Positions 8,382 to 16,471 of a DNA stretch of 64,000 nt are shown here, piece after piece. Source of the DNA: a virus. The position numbers and the translations under genes were made by a program. The notes under the pieces were generated by a model that ran no database searches, had not been told where the DNA came from, and saw only the letters and a program-made list of their open reading frames with translations. How positions within the stretch are numbered: position 1 is the first letter of the stretch; every line of letters starts with the position of its first letter. The DNA lies in IMG/VR virus record IMGVR_UViG_3300034072_002256, positions 1 through 64,000 of that record; one strand, given 5' to 3'.

Positions 8382-8396
8382 TTGCGGAGCTGGTCA

Positions 8397-8993
8397 ATGA
8401 CTAAACACGAATTAGCTTGGGACAAGATGAAGCAAATGGAGCGCTTCACTGTTACCGACGTGGCTAATGCGGTTGAGATGGACCTCGAAGAATGTCGCAA
8501 ATCAATAAAACGCCTTGAAAAATCAGGCTATCTGGAAATTGTTTCGGGAATTGGTGTGGCTGGAAGGCCGTATTTTTATCGGGTGAAACCTGAGGTTACC
8601 ACCACACCACAGTTTGGACGTGGTGGTACAAGCGGACTGAAAAAAGTCCGCTCAGGCATGAATGGGCAGCAACTGATTTGGAACGCATTGCGGATAAACC
8701 GAAAGTTGACTGTTGGGACTGCAGAGGCAGTTACAAAACTAAATTCAAGAACGATTTATCGCTACCTGAATGACCTCGAAAAAGCTGGCTATGTGAAGTG
8801 TCAGCGGCATGACAGGGTTGGTTCGAACTTCGACCGGACTGGCGTGCAGAACATTTGGAAACTGATCCGTGAGACAGGCCCCAAAGCTCCAATTTTGCGC
8901 AGAGGCAAAGGGTTTTGGGACCAGAACGAAGATAAGTTTTATTCCTTAGATGGTGGAAAAACTGTTGGAGGCCGCACGGATGAAGTGGCTTGA
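8397..8993 (+). CDS. Early-region winged-helix DNA-binding protein
   Basis: 198 residues from the ATG at 8397, chosen because GGAG precedes it; a TTG at 8382 directly after the B stop is less likely. Two winged-helix-like segments are visible: FTVTDVANAVEMDLEECRKS with KRLEKSGYLEIV, and LTVGTAEAVTKLNSRTIYRY with LNDLEKAGYVKC. Such paired domains suggest sequence-specific DNA binding and a regulatory or replication role in the early operon. The right prophage copy is nearly identical. Exact function unknown. Confidence 0.75.
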   Translation: MTKHELAWDKMKQMERFTVTDVANAVEMDLEECRKSIKRLEKSGYLEIVSGIGVAGRPYFYRVKPEVTTTPQFGRGGTSGLKKVRSGMNGQQLIWNALRINRKLTVGTAEAVTKLNSRTIYRYLNDLEKAGYVKCQRHDRVGSNFDRTGVQNIWKLIRETGPKAPILRRGKGFWDQNEDKFYSLDGGKTVGGRTDEVA

Positions 8994-9477
8994 AGTATTG
9001 AGGGAGCAGGTGGGCCTAAACGGTCAACGGCCAGTTGCTGACAAGCTTGGTGTCAGTAACACAGTGATCAGTCAGGTCGTTAACGAAAAATACCCTGGCG
9101 ATATGGGCCGAATTCAGGCGCTGGTGGAAAGCGTGTACATGAGCAAATCAGTGCTTTGTCCGGTGCTGGGCGAAATTGCCTGGCATACCTGCCAGATGCA
9201 CCAGAAAAACACTCACACCGGCAATCCGACCAAGCTGCGCTTGTATCGGGCCTGTCGCAGTGGCTGTGAAAACTCTGACTTGCCAGTGACGCAAAACATC
9301 CAGTTAAACCCGAGCGCCACACTTAATCGCAGCCTGAAGGTTTACGACGCAGATGCTGTTATAGCCAGGTTAAAACGCCAGGTGGAATCAGACGGCGGCG
9401 GACCGGCCCAGTTGGCAGAGTTGCTACAGGCAGAACTGAAGAATTTGGCCACCAAACTGAACAGAACGGACAAATGA
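8980..9477 (+). CDS. Early-region HTH protein with Cys cluster
   Basis: 165 residues from the ATG at 8980, which has a perfect GGAGG at 8967-8971; it overlaps the previous gene by 14 bp. An HTH (RPVADKLGVSNTVISQVVNE) is followed by a cysteine-containing segment (LCPVLGEIAWHTCQM, then RACRSGCEN) that may bind metal, and by a helical C-terminus. Mu-like phages often carry such a gene in the semi-essential early region. Function not known; regulation of early transcription is an inference from the HTH. Confidence 0.7.
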   Translation: MKWLEVLREQVGLNGQRPVADKLGVSNTVISQVVNEKYPGDMGRIQALVESVYMSKSVLCPVLGEIAWHTCQMHQKNTHTGNPTKLRLYRACRSGCENSDLPVTQNIQLNPSATLNRSLKVYDADAVIARLKRQVESDGGGPAQLAELLQAELKNLATKLNRTDK

Positions 9478-9749
9478 CCATGAAAAACGCAAACGATATC
9501 AAGTTGGCACTCCGCGATGCCACCAACGCAGTGAACCTGTTGGATAAACGCGGCTACAAGGTGATTGGCCTCAGCATGAATCACGTGCAGCCAATCATCA
9601 CCATCAGCACACCACCGGCCAGCAAAACGCCAAAGGGTACAGAGATCCGCTGTATCCGTGAGCGTGGCGCTGCGCCAGAACGAATTATGGCTGCGGTATT
9701 CAGTGGGTGCCTCGTCACCTGGAATGCCGACGATTCGGCCATGCAGTAA
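9474..9749 (+). CDS. Hypothetical early protein
   Basis: 91 residues, start overlapping the upstream stop (ATGA), so probably translationally coupled; a second ATG lies six bases on. The central segment GYKVIGLSMNHVQPIITIS and the conserved TEIRCIRERGAAPERI are shared with the right prophage, where substitutions are few and mostly conservative, supporting real coding. No family recognised. Confidence 0.65.
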   Translation: MTMKNANDIKLALRDATNAVNLLDKRGYKVIGLSMNHVQPIITISTPPASKTPKGTEIRCIRERGAAPERIMAAVFSGCLVTWNADDSAMQ

Positions 9750-9780
9750 CCCGCCAACAACCATCGCTATTGGAGACCCC

Positions 9781-10410
9781 ATGGATACTTCTACACATGC
9801 AATTCCTGCCGGCTACTGGCAGAACGCTCAGGGTGCGTTAATCCCTGTGGAAATGGTGAAGCCGATTGACCGGGCACGGAATGATTTAGTGCATGAACTG
9901 GTGCAAAAGGCCAATGAACTGAGCCAGTTAATGGCCAAGTTTAAGACTTCAGCTTTTGCTGATATTGCTGCTTTTGTTGACCTGTCGCTGGAGCAGTACG
10001 ACACCAACGTTGGCGGCAAAAAGGGCAACTTGACGCTGTACAGCTTTGATGGCCGCTACAAAGTGCAGCGCGCTATTCAGGAGCACCTGCAATTTGATGA
10101 AAGGCTGCAGGCGGCACGGGCACTAATTGACGAATGCCTGGCTGATTGGACGGCCGGCGCTGCACCGGAATTAAAAGCTATTGTGGCCAACGCCTTTAAC
10201 ACGGACAAGGCCGGCAACATCAGCACCAGTCGGGTGCTGGGACTGCGTCGACTCGATATTAAAGACGAGCGCTGGCTTAAGGCCATGACCGCAATTGGTG
10301 AAGCGGTGCAGGTTGTCGGCAGCAAGGCTTACATCCGGGTGTATGAGCGCATCGGCGAGTCAGATATGTACCGGTCTATTCCCCTGGATATTGCGGCGGT
10401 GCAGCTATGA
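9781..10410 (+). CDS. DUF3164 family protein
   Basis: 209 residues from the ATG at 9781, which has GGAGA six bases upstream. DUF3164 proteins occur in the early region of Mu-like phages; recognisable features are the IPAGYWQNAQGALIPVEMVK start, the helical middle and a C-terminal KAYIRVYER followed by PLDI. The molecular function is unknown. A longer frame extending upstream to 9658 overlaps the preceding gene and lacks a ribosome site. Confidence 0.8.
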   Translation: MDTSTHAIPAGYWQNAQGALIPVEMVKPIDRARNDLVHELVQKANELSQLMAKFKTSAFADIAAFVDLSLEQYDTNVGGKKGNLTLYSFDGRYKVQRAIQEHLQFDERLQAARALIDECLADWTAGAAPELKAIVANAFNTDKAGNISTSRVLGLRRLDIKDERWLKAMTAIGEAVQVVGSKAYIRVYERIGESDMYRSIPLDIAAVQL

Positions 10411-10610
10411 CAGCGCCAGCACGTAAGCGAGCCGTACGGCCTGACGATGAAGCCATTCGGCGTGAAATCGCGGTGTCTTTGGCTATTCGGGAACAGTACG
10501 TCACTAATCAACCAGGTAACACCTTTGAACAGGGAGTAGCTGCAGCGCTGCTGTGGGTACTGGGCAACGGCGAACTGCCGAACGGGGAGACAAAGGGATG
10601 GATGAACTGA
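10407..10610 (+). CDS. Hypothetical small early protein
   Basis: 67 residues, ATGA overlap with the DUF3164 gene. The middle IREQYVTNQPGNTFEQGVAA and the ending VLGNGELPNGETKGWMN are conserved in the right prophage. Acidic, soluble, no recognised domain. Confidence 0.65.
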   Translation: MTAPARKRAVRPDDEAIRREIAVSLAIREQYVTNQPGNTFEQGVAAALLWVLGNGELPNGETKGWMN

Positions 10611-10621
10611 CCAAAGCATGA
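10598..10621 (+). pseudogene. Remnant of a 75-residue early gene removed by deletion
   Basis: Only seven codons (MDELTKA) remain before a stop. The right prophage keeps the full gene at 49215-49442 with the same first six residues. About 205 bp are absent here, with the short sequence AAAGC at both sides of the lost segment, which points to deletion between microhomologies. Confidence 0.75.
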
Positions 10622-10740
10622 AGCGAAACAGTCCGGTATTGATGACCGGGCTGTCTATCCAGCGTCGTGGCTGGGTACTGATGAGCAGCGAAGAGGTAAG
10701 CAGTTTTGCAGACGAAAACATCAAAGCAGCATCTGATTAA
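10618..10740 (+). CDS. Small ORF, 40 residues, coupled to flanking genes
   Basis: Starts MKRNSPVLMTGLSIQRRGWV. The ATG overlaps the upstream stop (ATGA) both here and in the right prophage, where the frame is interrupted after 26 residues by an inserted cassette. Conserved position and coupling support translation. It overlaps the GemA start by 35 bp and may mainly serve as a leader that couples gemA translation. Confidence 0.4.
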   Translation: MKRNSPVLMTGLSIQRRGWVLMSSEEVSSFADENIKAASD

Positions 10741-11272
10741 GATGCTCCACATCGGCAAAAGCCAACTGCACATGGCCGATGAAAGCTATCGGGCGCTATT
10801 GGCCCACCACGGCAAAGGCAAAACCAGCAGCACTCAGTTAAACATTGTAGAGCTGCAGGCTGTGTTTGATGCCATGGTTAATCTGGGTTTTAAGGTCGCT
10901 AAAAAGCCAGTTAAACCGGGGCAAAAACGCTTAAGCCCAGCCCGTGCTGATGGCCCGCAGGACATTCGCGCAGTGATCCGCGCTGTTTGGGTATTTATGG
11001 CCAAGGCCGAGTTCCTGAACAATGGCAGCGAAACCGCGTTGAATAGCTGGGTGCAGCGCATGACCGCTGAAATGAATAGCGGCATGGGTGTCGCTGAGGT
11101 GCAGTGGCTGCAGGATGACATGGCCGTGAAGGTGCTGGAGTCTTTGAAGCGTTGGTGCCGGCGTGAAATGTTCAACGCTCTACGCTCTGACGGCCACGAA
11201 ATCCACCCACAGGCCAGTTACAGCCAGGTGCTGTCTAAATGGCAACGAATCTATGAAGGGCAGAGCGCATGA
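10706..11272 (+). CDS. gemA: GemA / Mu gp16-like regulatory protein (DUF1018)
   Basis: 188 residues. The N-terminal LIKMLHIGKSQLHMADESYRALL pattern is typical of the GemA family. I use the TTG at 10706, since GAGG lies nine bases before it and the next ATG (10742) would cut into the conserved N-terminus. In Mu, GemA changes host gene expression and DNA supercoiling and its gene precedes mor, as here. Overlaps the next gene by 4 bp. Confidence 0.85.
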   Translation: MQTKTSKQHLIKMLHIGKSQLHMADESYRALLAHHGKGKTSSTQLNIVELQAVFDAMVNLGFKVAKKPVKPGQKRLSPARADGPQDIRAVIRAVWVFMAKAEFLNNGSETALNSWVQRMTAEMNSGMGVAEVQWLQDDMAVKVLESLKRWCRREMFNALRSDGHEIHPQASYSQVLSKWQRIYEGQSA

Positions 11273-11751
11273 AGTTAGGCCGCTGCCCAGTTTGTCACAG
11301 TCACATTCAGCTGGACGCATTGATCCAGGATGAAGCTGGCCGTCAGCTACTTGGCCTGATGTCAAAGCTGGGTTACCAGCTGGCACCGGCGCTGGTGAGT
11401 TATCTGGGCCTGTTCCGGCCCGCCAAACAAGACCTATCCAATGGCCGCGCTTTAAATCTGGCGCAAGAAACACTGGCACTGACATCTAACCAGCCGTTGT
11501 TGGCTGAGGCACTGCGCGAGACTGTGCAAAGCATTCACAACAAACGGCACCAGGGCGAAAACAAGCCGCTGGCCAATCACAACTATCTAAGGCGGGTGAT
11601 GGAAGCCAAGGCGCAAGCGCCGGTGGCCAATCGTTCGCCCAGTATTGAGCTGAAGCAACAGCACCAGCTGTCAGCAGCGGAAGACCGCAGATTGTTTGAA
11701 GAGCGCATGCAGCAGTTAGGCGGCCGTGTATTTACCAAGGTGGAACCATGA
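11269..11751 (+). CDS. Hypothetical protein with N-terminal CPVC motif
   Basis: 160 residues. RCPVCHSHIQLDALIQDEAG at the start suggests a half zinc-knuckle or metal site; the rest is helical and basic, with ALRETVQSIHNKRHQGENKP in the middle. It sits between gemA and mor with ATGA overlaps on both sides and is nearly identical in the right prophage. A DNA-binding role is possible but unproven. Confidence 0.65.
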   Translation: MKLGRCPVCHSHIQLDALIQDEAGRQLLGLMSKLGYQLAPALVSYLGLFRPAKQDLSNGRALNLAQETLALTSNQPLLAEALRETVQSIHNKRHQGENKPLANHNYLRRVMEAKAQAPVANRSPSIELKQQHQLSAAEDRRLFEERMQQLGGRVFTKVEP

Positions 11752-12170
11752 GCGAACAGCAGTTAGACGCCTTTTCGACGCCAGAAGAACTGCAGGATTT
11801 ACTGCAGCAGTTGGAGAATTTGCCTGACGACCAGCGTCAGGATGTGGTGAAACGCATTCCGGCCATGCTCCAAAGCCTGATGGCACTGTTCACCAGTGAG
11901 CTGCGCAGCAAAGGCGCCAAGGATCCAGAACGGCTGGCAGAACACCTGGTGATTTGCATGGCGAACTACTTTGGCGGCATGCAGCTGTATTTACCACGCA
12001 ACGATAAGCTGGCGCTGGAACTTCGCAACATCCGGATTTACCAGCAACACCGGGGCGGCAATACAGAACAGCTGGCGCGCCAATACGGCCTGACGTCAAT
12101 TCAGATTTATCATATCGTGCGGGAGCAGACTGTGGCTGAGCGGGCTAGACGGCAGATGGGGTTGTTTTAG
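11748..12170 (+). CDS. mor: Mor-family middle/late transcription activator
   Basis: 140 residues. The C-terminal half matches the Mor/C family: YFGGMQLYLPR, then LRNIRIYQQHRGGNTEQLAR, then YGLTSIQIYHIVREQ, an HTH that binds middle or late promoters. The N-terminus is the acidic dimerisation region. It ends the early operon. No separate C gene was seen, so this single activator may control all later transcription. Confidence 0.92.
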   Translation: MSEQQLDAFSTPEELQDLLQQLENLPDDQRQDVVKRIPAMLQSLMALFTSELRSKGAKDPERLAEHLVICMANYFGGMQLYLPRNDKLALELRNIRIYQQHRGGNTEQLARQYGLTSIQIYHIVREQTVAERARRQMGLF

Positions 12171-12183
12171 AAACGCTAGGTTG

Positions 12184-12213
12184 TTGAGTCTTTTAAATGT
12201 TTTCCGTTATAGT
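12184..12213 (+). promoter_or_regulatory. Promoter after mor driving the ParB/Dam cassette
   Basis: TTGAGT (12184-12189) and TATAGT (12208-12213) are 18 bp apart, close to the sigma-70 consensus, and AAAGGAAA precedes the next ATG. The segment is conserved in the right prophage while bases on either side vary. In Mu the Mor-dependent promoter lies just downstream of mor, so Mor control is possible. The good -35 suggests it may also work alone in the lysogen. Confidence 0.65.
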
Positions 12214-12242
12214 CACAAAATTGACCATGCAAAGGAAAGCCA

Positions 12243-13691
12243 ATGTACTCTTCTGAAACTCTCAACCTCGCAAAACTTGTTGTTAACCAAGACAATCCTC
12301 GATTTCCTGAACCTCAAGAAAATCAAAGAGCTGCAATAAACACAATGCTCAGGTTACAACAAGATAAGTTAATACAACTGGCAACTGATATTTGCGAAAG
12401 AGGATTAGATCCGACTGAAAGAGTTTTAGTGGTGCCATCGATTGAATATGAGGGGCGCTTTAAGGTCCTCGAGGGAAATCGTCGTATAACTGCGCTTAAA
12501 ATTTTGCACGAAAATGGTTTGATAGATGATGAAAAGACAAAAGCTGTTATAAGCCGACTAGCAAAAACAGCTCAGTCACTACCTCAGACAATCGAATGTG
12601 CAGTTCTGGAGGATGAGGCAGACTCTGAGCACTGGGTTTCATTGAAACATACAGGACAGAATAGTGGAAAGGGTCGTGTTGAATGGCAAACTACTGAAAA
12701 AGAACGTTTTAAAGCTAGCCTAGGCAAAGAATCCTATACGAATCAATTTTATACATATCTTATGTCGGAAGACATGTTTGAAGATATGAGAGCTGATATC
12801 AAAAGGTTGGTCAAACCTACGAATATAGGTCGCTTGCTAGGCGATCCGCATGTTCGAAAATGTCTCAATTTGGAGCCAATAAACGGTTTTTTATTTTGCA
12901 AGATTTCTAAAGAACAATTCTTTGATAAGTGTTATGTGTTGGTCAATGAAATGCTTGGTAACGGTGCTATCGAAAACTTTCGAGTGCAGAACATTTTTTA
13001 TAAAGAAGACCGCTCAGGTTTGATGTCAAAGCTCCGCATCAATGAGTTTTTCACTGGATTGAGAGACAAACCATGGAAAATTAGTGAGCCTCAGAAATAT
13101 CAGGAAGAAACACCGAATTCGCAAACTCAGGGAAGTGAGACTCAGCAAAGTGGTTCTGAAAAAAGCAGAAATGCCAATCAAGAAAGCACTTCCACTACTA
13201 CTGATACGACTAAACCTGATAATAAAGAAACCGGCAGCAGGAAGCATCGACCTGAAAATTCAGATAGGAATAAACTGATTAGTCAGTATTTTACGCTTAA
13301 AATTGAGTCTCAAAAGTGCAATGAGATATTTAAGGAGCTGAAAACGAAGTTAGTTCCTATTGAACCGTATAAATACAGCATTAGTGTAATGATACGAATT
13401 TTTCTCGATTTATCAGTCTCATACTTCATCGAGCATAGAGTACCCAAGGCAAAGAGAGTAAAATGCCAAGGGCTACATGAAAAAATAGTTTTTGTTAGCA
13501 ACTACTTGCGAGACAATGACGAATTGGCACCGAGTCAAGCGACCGCAGTACAGACATTTTCCAGCTCTGTTACGGGGAGAACTGGTGATTTACAACAGTA
13601 TGTACATAACGAAAGTTTCCAGCCCGAAAAATCCAAGCTTATTGCCGAGTGGGATAATTTTTCTCCCTTATTTCGCGCTATCTGGAAATAA
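12243..13691 (+). CDS. ParB/Srx-fold protein with Ser/Thr-rich linker and C-terminal helical domain
   Basis: 482 residues. Residues about 8-90 look like a ParB N-terminal (ParB/sulfiredoxin-fold) domain with NPRF (18-21) and the nucleotide-binding GNRR motif (78-81, in VLEGNRRITALK). A Ser/Thr/Gln-rich linker (about 285-343) leads to a C-terminal helical domain (about 344-482). The DNA is more AT-rich than its neighbours. It is 15 bp upstream of a Dam-type methylase and the pair is present in both prophages. CTP-dependent DNA clamping or a nuclease is possible for this fold; true function is unknown. It is not next to a ParA gene, so partition is unlikely. Confidence 0.75.
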   Translation: MYSSETLNLAKLVVNQDNPRFPEPQENQRAAINTMLRLQQDKLIQLATDICERGLDPTERVLVVPSIEYEGRFKVLEGNRRITALKILHENGLIDDEKTKAVISRLAKTAQSLPQTIECAVLEDEADSEHWVSLKHTGQNSGKGRVEWQTTEKERFKASLGKESYTNQFYTYLMSEDMFEDMRADIKRLVKPTNIGRLLGDPHVRKCLNLEPINGFLFCKISKEQFFDKCYVLVNEMLGNGAIENFRVQNIFYKEDRSGLMSKLRINEFFTGLRDKPWKISEPQKYQEETPNSQTQGSETQQSGSEKSRNANQESTSTTTDTTKPDNKETGSRKHRPENSDRNKLISQYFTLKIESQKCNEIFKELKTKLVPIEPYKYSISVMIRIFLDLSVSYFIEHRVPKAKRVKCQGLHEKIVFVSNYLRDNDELAPSQATAVQTFSSSVTGRTGDLQQYVHNESFQPEKSKLIAEWDNFSPLFRAIWK

Positions 13692-13706
13692 CAAGGTCAA
13701 TTTGGA

Positions 13707-14561
13707 ATGAGATACTACACCCCGTTACGGTACCCAGGTGGAAAAGGCAAGCTTTCCTATTTCTTAAAAGCGTTGCTAGAAGATAATAATCTTGTTGGAG
13801 GCGCTTATGTAGAGCCATTTGCTGGTGGTGCAGGGATAGCCTTAGAATTGCTCCTTCAAGAATTTGTTAGCGAGATTTACATAAACGACATCGACTACGC
13901 TGTTTATTCTTTTTGGCGCTCTGTTATCGACCACACTGAAGATTTGTGTGCTGCTATTGAAAATACAGCAGTGACAATCGATGAATGGCATAAGCAACGT
14001 GAAATACTGAAATCTTCAGATGACATTTTGGAATTAGGGTTTGCTGCGTTTTTTTTAAACAGAACAAATCGGTCAGGGATTCTCAATGCAGGTGTAATCG
14101 GAGGGAAAAAGCAAGACGGAAAGTGGAAACTTGATGTCAGATTTAACAAGGCGGAGCTAATCGAACGAATCCGAAAAATAGCAAGTCATAGAGAGCGTAT
14201 TCATGTTACCAATATGGATGCTGTTCAATTCTTAAACACAATCACACATATTTTGCCGCGTCGTTCTTTAATTTATTTAGACCCGCCCTATTACGTAAAA
14301 GGGCAAGGTCTCTACAGGAACTTTTACGAACATCAAGATCATGTAGATATAAAAAATGTCGTCGCGAGTATTCCTGATATTCCTTGGATGGTTTCGTACG
14401 ACAATTGCCCTGCGATTAGAGAAATTTATTCAGATTTTGAAATCTTTGAGTACGCACTCCAGTACACGGCGCAGGATAAGAAGGTTGGTTCGGAACTAAT
14501 GGTTTTCTCCGACTCACTAGCACTGCCTGAAACAACGCTTGGCAAAAGTCTAGTAGCTTAG
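13707..14561 (+). CDS. D12-class DNA N6-adenine methyltransferase (Dam-like)
   Basis: 284 residues. Motif order is that of alpha-type (D12/Dam) enzymes: RYPGGKGKL at the start, SAM-binding EPFAGGAG (36-43), FFLNRTNRSGI near 115-125 and catalytic DPPY (192-195). It should transfer methyl groups to adenine in DNA, and GATC is the most usual target of the class. No restriction endonuclease gene is adjacent, so it may protect phage DNA, regulate phage promoters or act with the ParB-like protein upstream. AAGG precedes the ATG. AT-rich, probably acquired cargo. Confidence 0.88.
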   Translation: MRYYTPLRYPGGKGKLSYFLKALLEDNNLVGGAYVEPFAGGAGIALELLLQEFVSEIYINDIDYAVYSFWRSVIDHTEDLCAAIENTAVTIDEWHKQREILKSSDDILELGFAAFFLNRTNRSGILNAGVIGGKKQDGKWKLDVRFNKAELIERIRKIASHRERIHVTNMDAVQFLNTITHILPRRSLIYLDPPYYVKGQGLYRNFYEHQDHVDIKNVVASIPDIPWMVSYDNCPAIREIYSDFEIFEYALQYTAQDKKVGSELMVFSDSLALPETTLGKSLVA

Positions 14562-14597
14562 TTAAGTAGTTTAATCTCAACAGTTTATCTAGAAAAA

Positions 14598-14633
14598 CTA
14601 ATCTGCGGTCACCAATGACCAACCGCAGATTAG
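14598..14633 (+). promoter_or_regulatory. Perfect 12-bp stem-loop between Dam and lysis genes
   Basis: CTAATCTGCGGT (14598-14609) pairs with ACCGCAGATTAG (14622-14633) around a 12-base loop, ending four bases before the next ATG. No T-run follows, so it is not a standard terminator. It might control translation of the following gene. Unchanged in the right prophage. Confidence 0.6.
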
Positions 14634-14637
14634 GCCG

Positions 14638-15072
14638 ATGTCCCCCAAGCTTAAACTCCATTTAAAAACTCATTCTTTTTCCCACGGCACCTATGGCGAA
14701 CTGTTTGACGGTAATACCGGCGAACGGCTTTGCGTAACGGTCGAATGCCCCTGGTTAAACAACGAAGCGGGCCGCAGCTGTGTGCCGGCCGGCGACTATG
14801 TTGTTGAATTCCATGTCAGCCCACGCTTTGGCAAATCCCTGATTATTGCCGCACCAAGTCTTGGTGTTACCCACGAAGGCCCGAGCCTTCGCACTCACTG
14901 TTTATTCCATGCCGCTAACCGGGCGTCAGAACTCAAAGGCTGTATTGCGCCAGGTGTGCGTTTTGGCTCTGTTGACGATGACTGGGCAGTGCTGGATTCG
15001 CGTAAAGCACTCGACAAGCTGCTGGTACTGGTTGGCAACGATAAAGTGCCACTGCGTATCGAGCGTGCGTGA
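14638..15072 (+). CDS. DUF5675 family protein, probable lysis-associated enzyme
   Basis: 144 residues. The pattern SVPAGDY-like (CVPAGDYVVE), a His/Cys-rich THCLFHAANRASELKGCIAPG stretch (86-106) and AVLDSRKAL fits DUF5675, a family found where phages carry lysis genes. The His and GCI arrangement recalls L,D-transpeptidase-like folds, though catalysis is unproven. It precedes a small gene and a 3TM holin, so it may be the cell-wall enzyme of the lysis cassette; no classical lysozyme is seen elsewhere. Confidence 0.72.
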   Translation: MSPKLKLHLKTHSFSHGTYGELFDGNTGERLCVTVECPWLNNEAGRSCVPAGDYVVEFHVSPRFGKSLIIAAPSLGVTHEGPSLRTHCLFHAANRASELKGCIAPGVRFGSVDDDWAVLDSRKALDKLLVLVGNDKVPLRIERA

Positions 15073-15329
15073 TGGGGCGCAACTGGGACTGGAGCTTTGA
15101 CTGCGGGCGCGAAAAACGCCTGCAGGCAGAGCACGCAGCTGCCCACGGCGGCGCACCGGTGCCGGTTAAACCACCTCTGCATAGCCATGACGGCACGATG
15201 CAATCTTTCTTCGAAAATGGCTGGGCCTCGCCAACACCGGTGGAGATCCAGCGTCATATCCACCCACCGCCGCCGATTGGTTTACAACTCAAAACCAACC
15301 AACGGCTGCGCGACCTGTTAGGAATTTGA
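15072..15329 (+). CDS. Hypothetical small protein in lysis block
   Basis: 85 residues starting MGRNWDWSFDCGREKR; its ATG overlaps the upstream TGA by one base. Histidine-rich middle, proline run HPPPPIGLQLK near the end, no membrane segment. Conserved in the right prophage. It lies between the DUF5675 protein and the holin; function unknown. Confidence 0.6.
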   Translation: MGRNWDWSFDCGREKRLQAEHAAAHGGAPVPVKPPLHSHDGTMQSFFENGWASPTPVEIQRHIHPPPPIGLQLKTNQRLRDLLGI

Positions 15330-15331
15330 TT

Positions 15332-15910
15332 ATGTCCATTGCACTTGTGGCCAGCGTGGCCGCCATGGCTGTGCGCCAAGGTCCAAACGTGATCCGCGGT
15401 ATTGCGTCTTTATTTGGCGGGAATGATACCGCTGACAAAGTGGCCAACATTGTGGAGCAAGTCGGCAGTATCGCCGGTATCAGTCCGGAGCAAAAAGTTG
15501 CGAAAGTCGCCGAGAAAATCGCAGCGCTGCCACCGGAAGTATTGCTGGGGTTAGAACAGCTCAAAGTGGAGCTGGAAAAAGAACAAACCCGGCGCCAGGA
15601 GCTGGCTTACAACGACCAGCAAACCACGCACCGCGAAACCCAAATGACGATCCGAAACGGCGATAACGCCACGGACGAATATGTCCGTCGAACCCGGCCG
15701 ATGATGGCCCGGCAGTCGTTTTATCTCGGGTCGTTGTATGTGATTGCGATGGAGCTGTTGCTGGCGATTGGTAAAACAACCACTGGCGCCGATTGGGCAC
15801 TGGCCATGGCGATTTATACCCCAGCGCTTAGCTACATGGGCCTGCGGACTCTGGATGGCTTTGCGCCTTTTGGTAAAAACAGCAGCCAAAAGCCAGGGAA
15901 GCCGGCATGA
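15332..15910 (+). CDS. Holin of the 3TM (GTA-type) family
   Basis: 192 residues from the ATG at 15332. A hydrophobic N-terminus (MSIALVASVAAMAV), a charged helical middle and the family signature MTIRNGDNATDEYVRRTRP lead into two membrane segments (FYLGSLYVIAMELLLAIG and LAMAIYTPALSYMGL). This matches the 3TM holin family described in gene-transfer agents and Mu-like phages. It would permeabilise the inner membrane at lysis. Ends with an ATGA overlap to the zinc-finger gene. Confidence 0.85.
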   Translation: MSIALVASVAAMAVRQGPNVIRGIASLFGGNDTADKVANIVEQVGSIAGISPEQKVAKVAEKIAALPPEVLLGLEQLKVELEKEQTRRQELAYNDQQTTHRETQMTIRNGDNATDEYVRRTRPMMARQSFYLGSLYVIAMELLLAIGKTTTGADWALAMAIYTPALSYMGLRTLDGFAPFGKNSSQKPGKPA

Positions 15911-16140
15911 CAGATGTAATCGACCAGGCTGCACTGCGGGAAGAGCAGATCCGACAACAGGCTATCAATGCTGTGCTTAGCAAACCGCTTGAATCTCAGG
16001 ATATCGACGACGCGGGCAATCATTACTGCAATGACTGCGGCATTCAGATCCCGCCCAAACGCATTGCTGCAGTGCCCCATGCCGTGTGCTGTATCGACTG
16101 CCAAACCATCCGCGAACACAAGGGAAAGCACTTTGTTTGA
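15907..16140 (+). CDS. TraR/DksA-type zinc-finger protein
   Basis: 77 residues. Acidic coiled N-terminus, then CNDCG (41-45) and CIDC (62-65) forming a C4 zinc finger as in TraR/DksA. TraR-type phage and plasmid proteins bind the RNA polymerase secondary channel and mimic DksA/ppGpp. Located between the holin and DUF2730 genes as in many Mu-like phages. Confidence 0.9.
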   Translation: MTDVIDQAALREEQIRQQAINAVLSKPLESQDIDDAGNHYCNDCGIQIPPKRIAAVPHAVCCIDCQTIREHKGKHFV

Positions 16141-16471
16141 AGACATCAATTACACCGGGGCCAAGTTCTGGCTGGACTTTCTGCAAGTCGCTTTTACCGC
16201 GTTGATTGGCTTGTATGTCTGGCTCAGCAAGCCCACCAAGCAAAACAAAATCGCCACTGAACAGCTCAAGGACATTCTGGTGGCGCAGGACCGTCGACTG
16301 GGAGAACTGGAGTTAAAGCTGCAGTTCATTCCAGACCAGGACGAATTCCATGCCCTGGATAAAAAGGTGTCTGAGCTGGTCGGCAAGATGGACAACGTGC
16401 ATGGCCGGATGCGCAGTGTCGACCAAAAACTGGATTTATTAATCGAAAACGAACTGCGAGGGAAATCCTGA
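16133..16471 (+). CDS. DUF2730 family membrane-anchored coiled-coil protein
   Basis: 112 residues. I infer the TTG at 16133 as start because AGGGA lies seven bases before it and no ATG occurs in this frame before the conserved sequence. One membrane segment (FLQVAFTALIGLYVWLS) is followed by a coiled coil (KKVSELVGKMDNVHGRMRSV). Mu gp25-like position. Possibly a spanin-like or lysis accessory protein, but this is unproven. Confidence 0.75.
   Translation: MFEDINYTGAKFWLDFLQVAFTALIGLYVWLSKPTKQNKIATEQLKDILVAQDRRLGELELKLQFIPDQDEFHALDKKVSELVGKMDNVHGRMRSVDQKLDLLIENELRGKS

Noticed and set aside
12243-14561. Plasmid-type ParAB partition locus
   Set aside because: No ParA ATPase or parS-like cluster beside the ParB-like gene, and the partner is a methylase.
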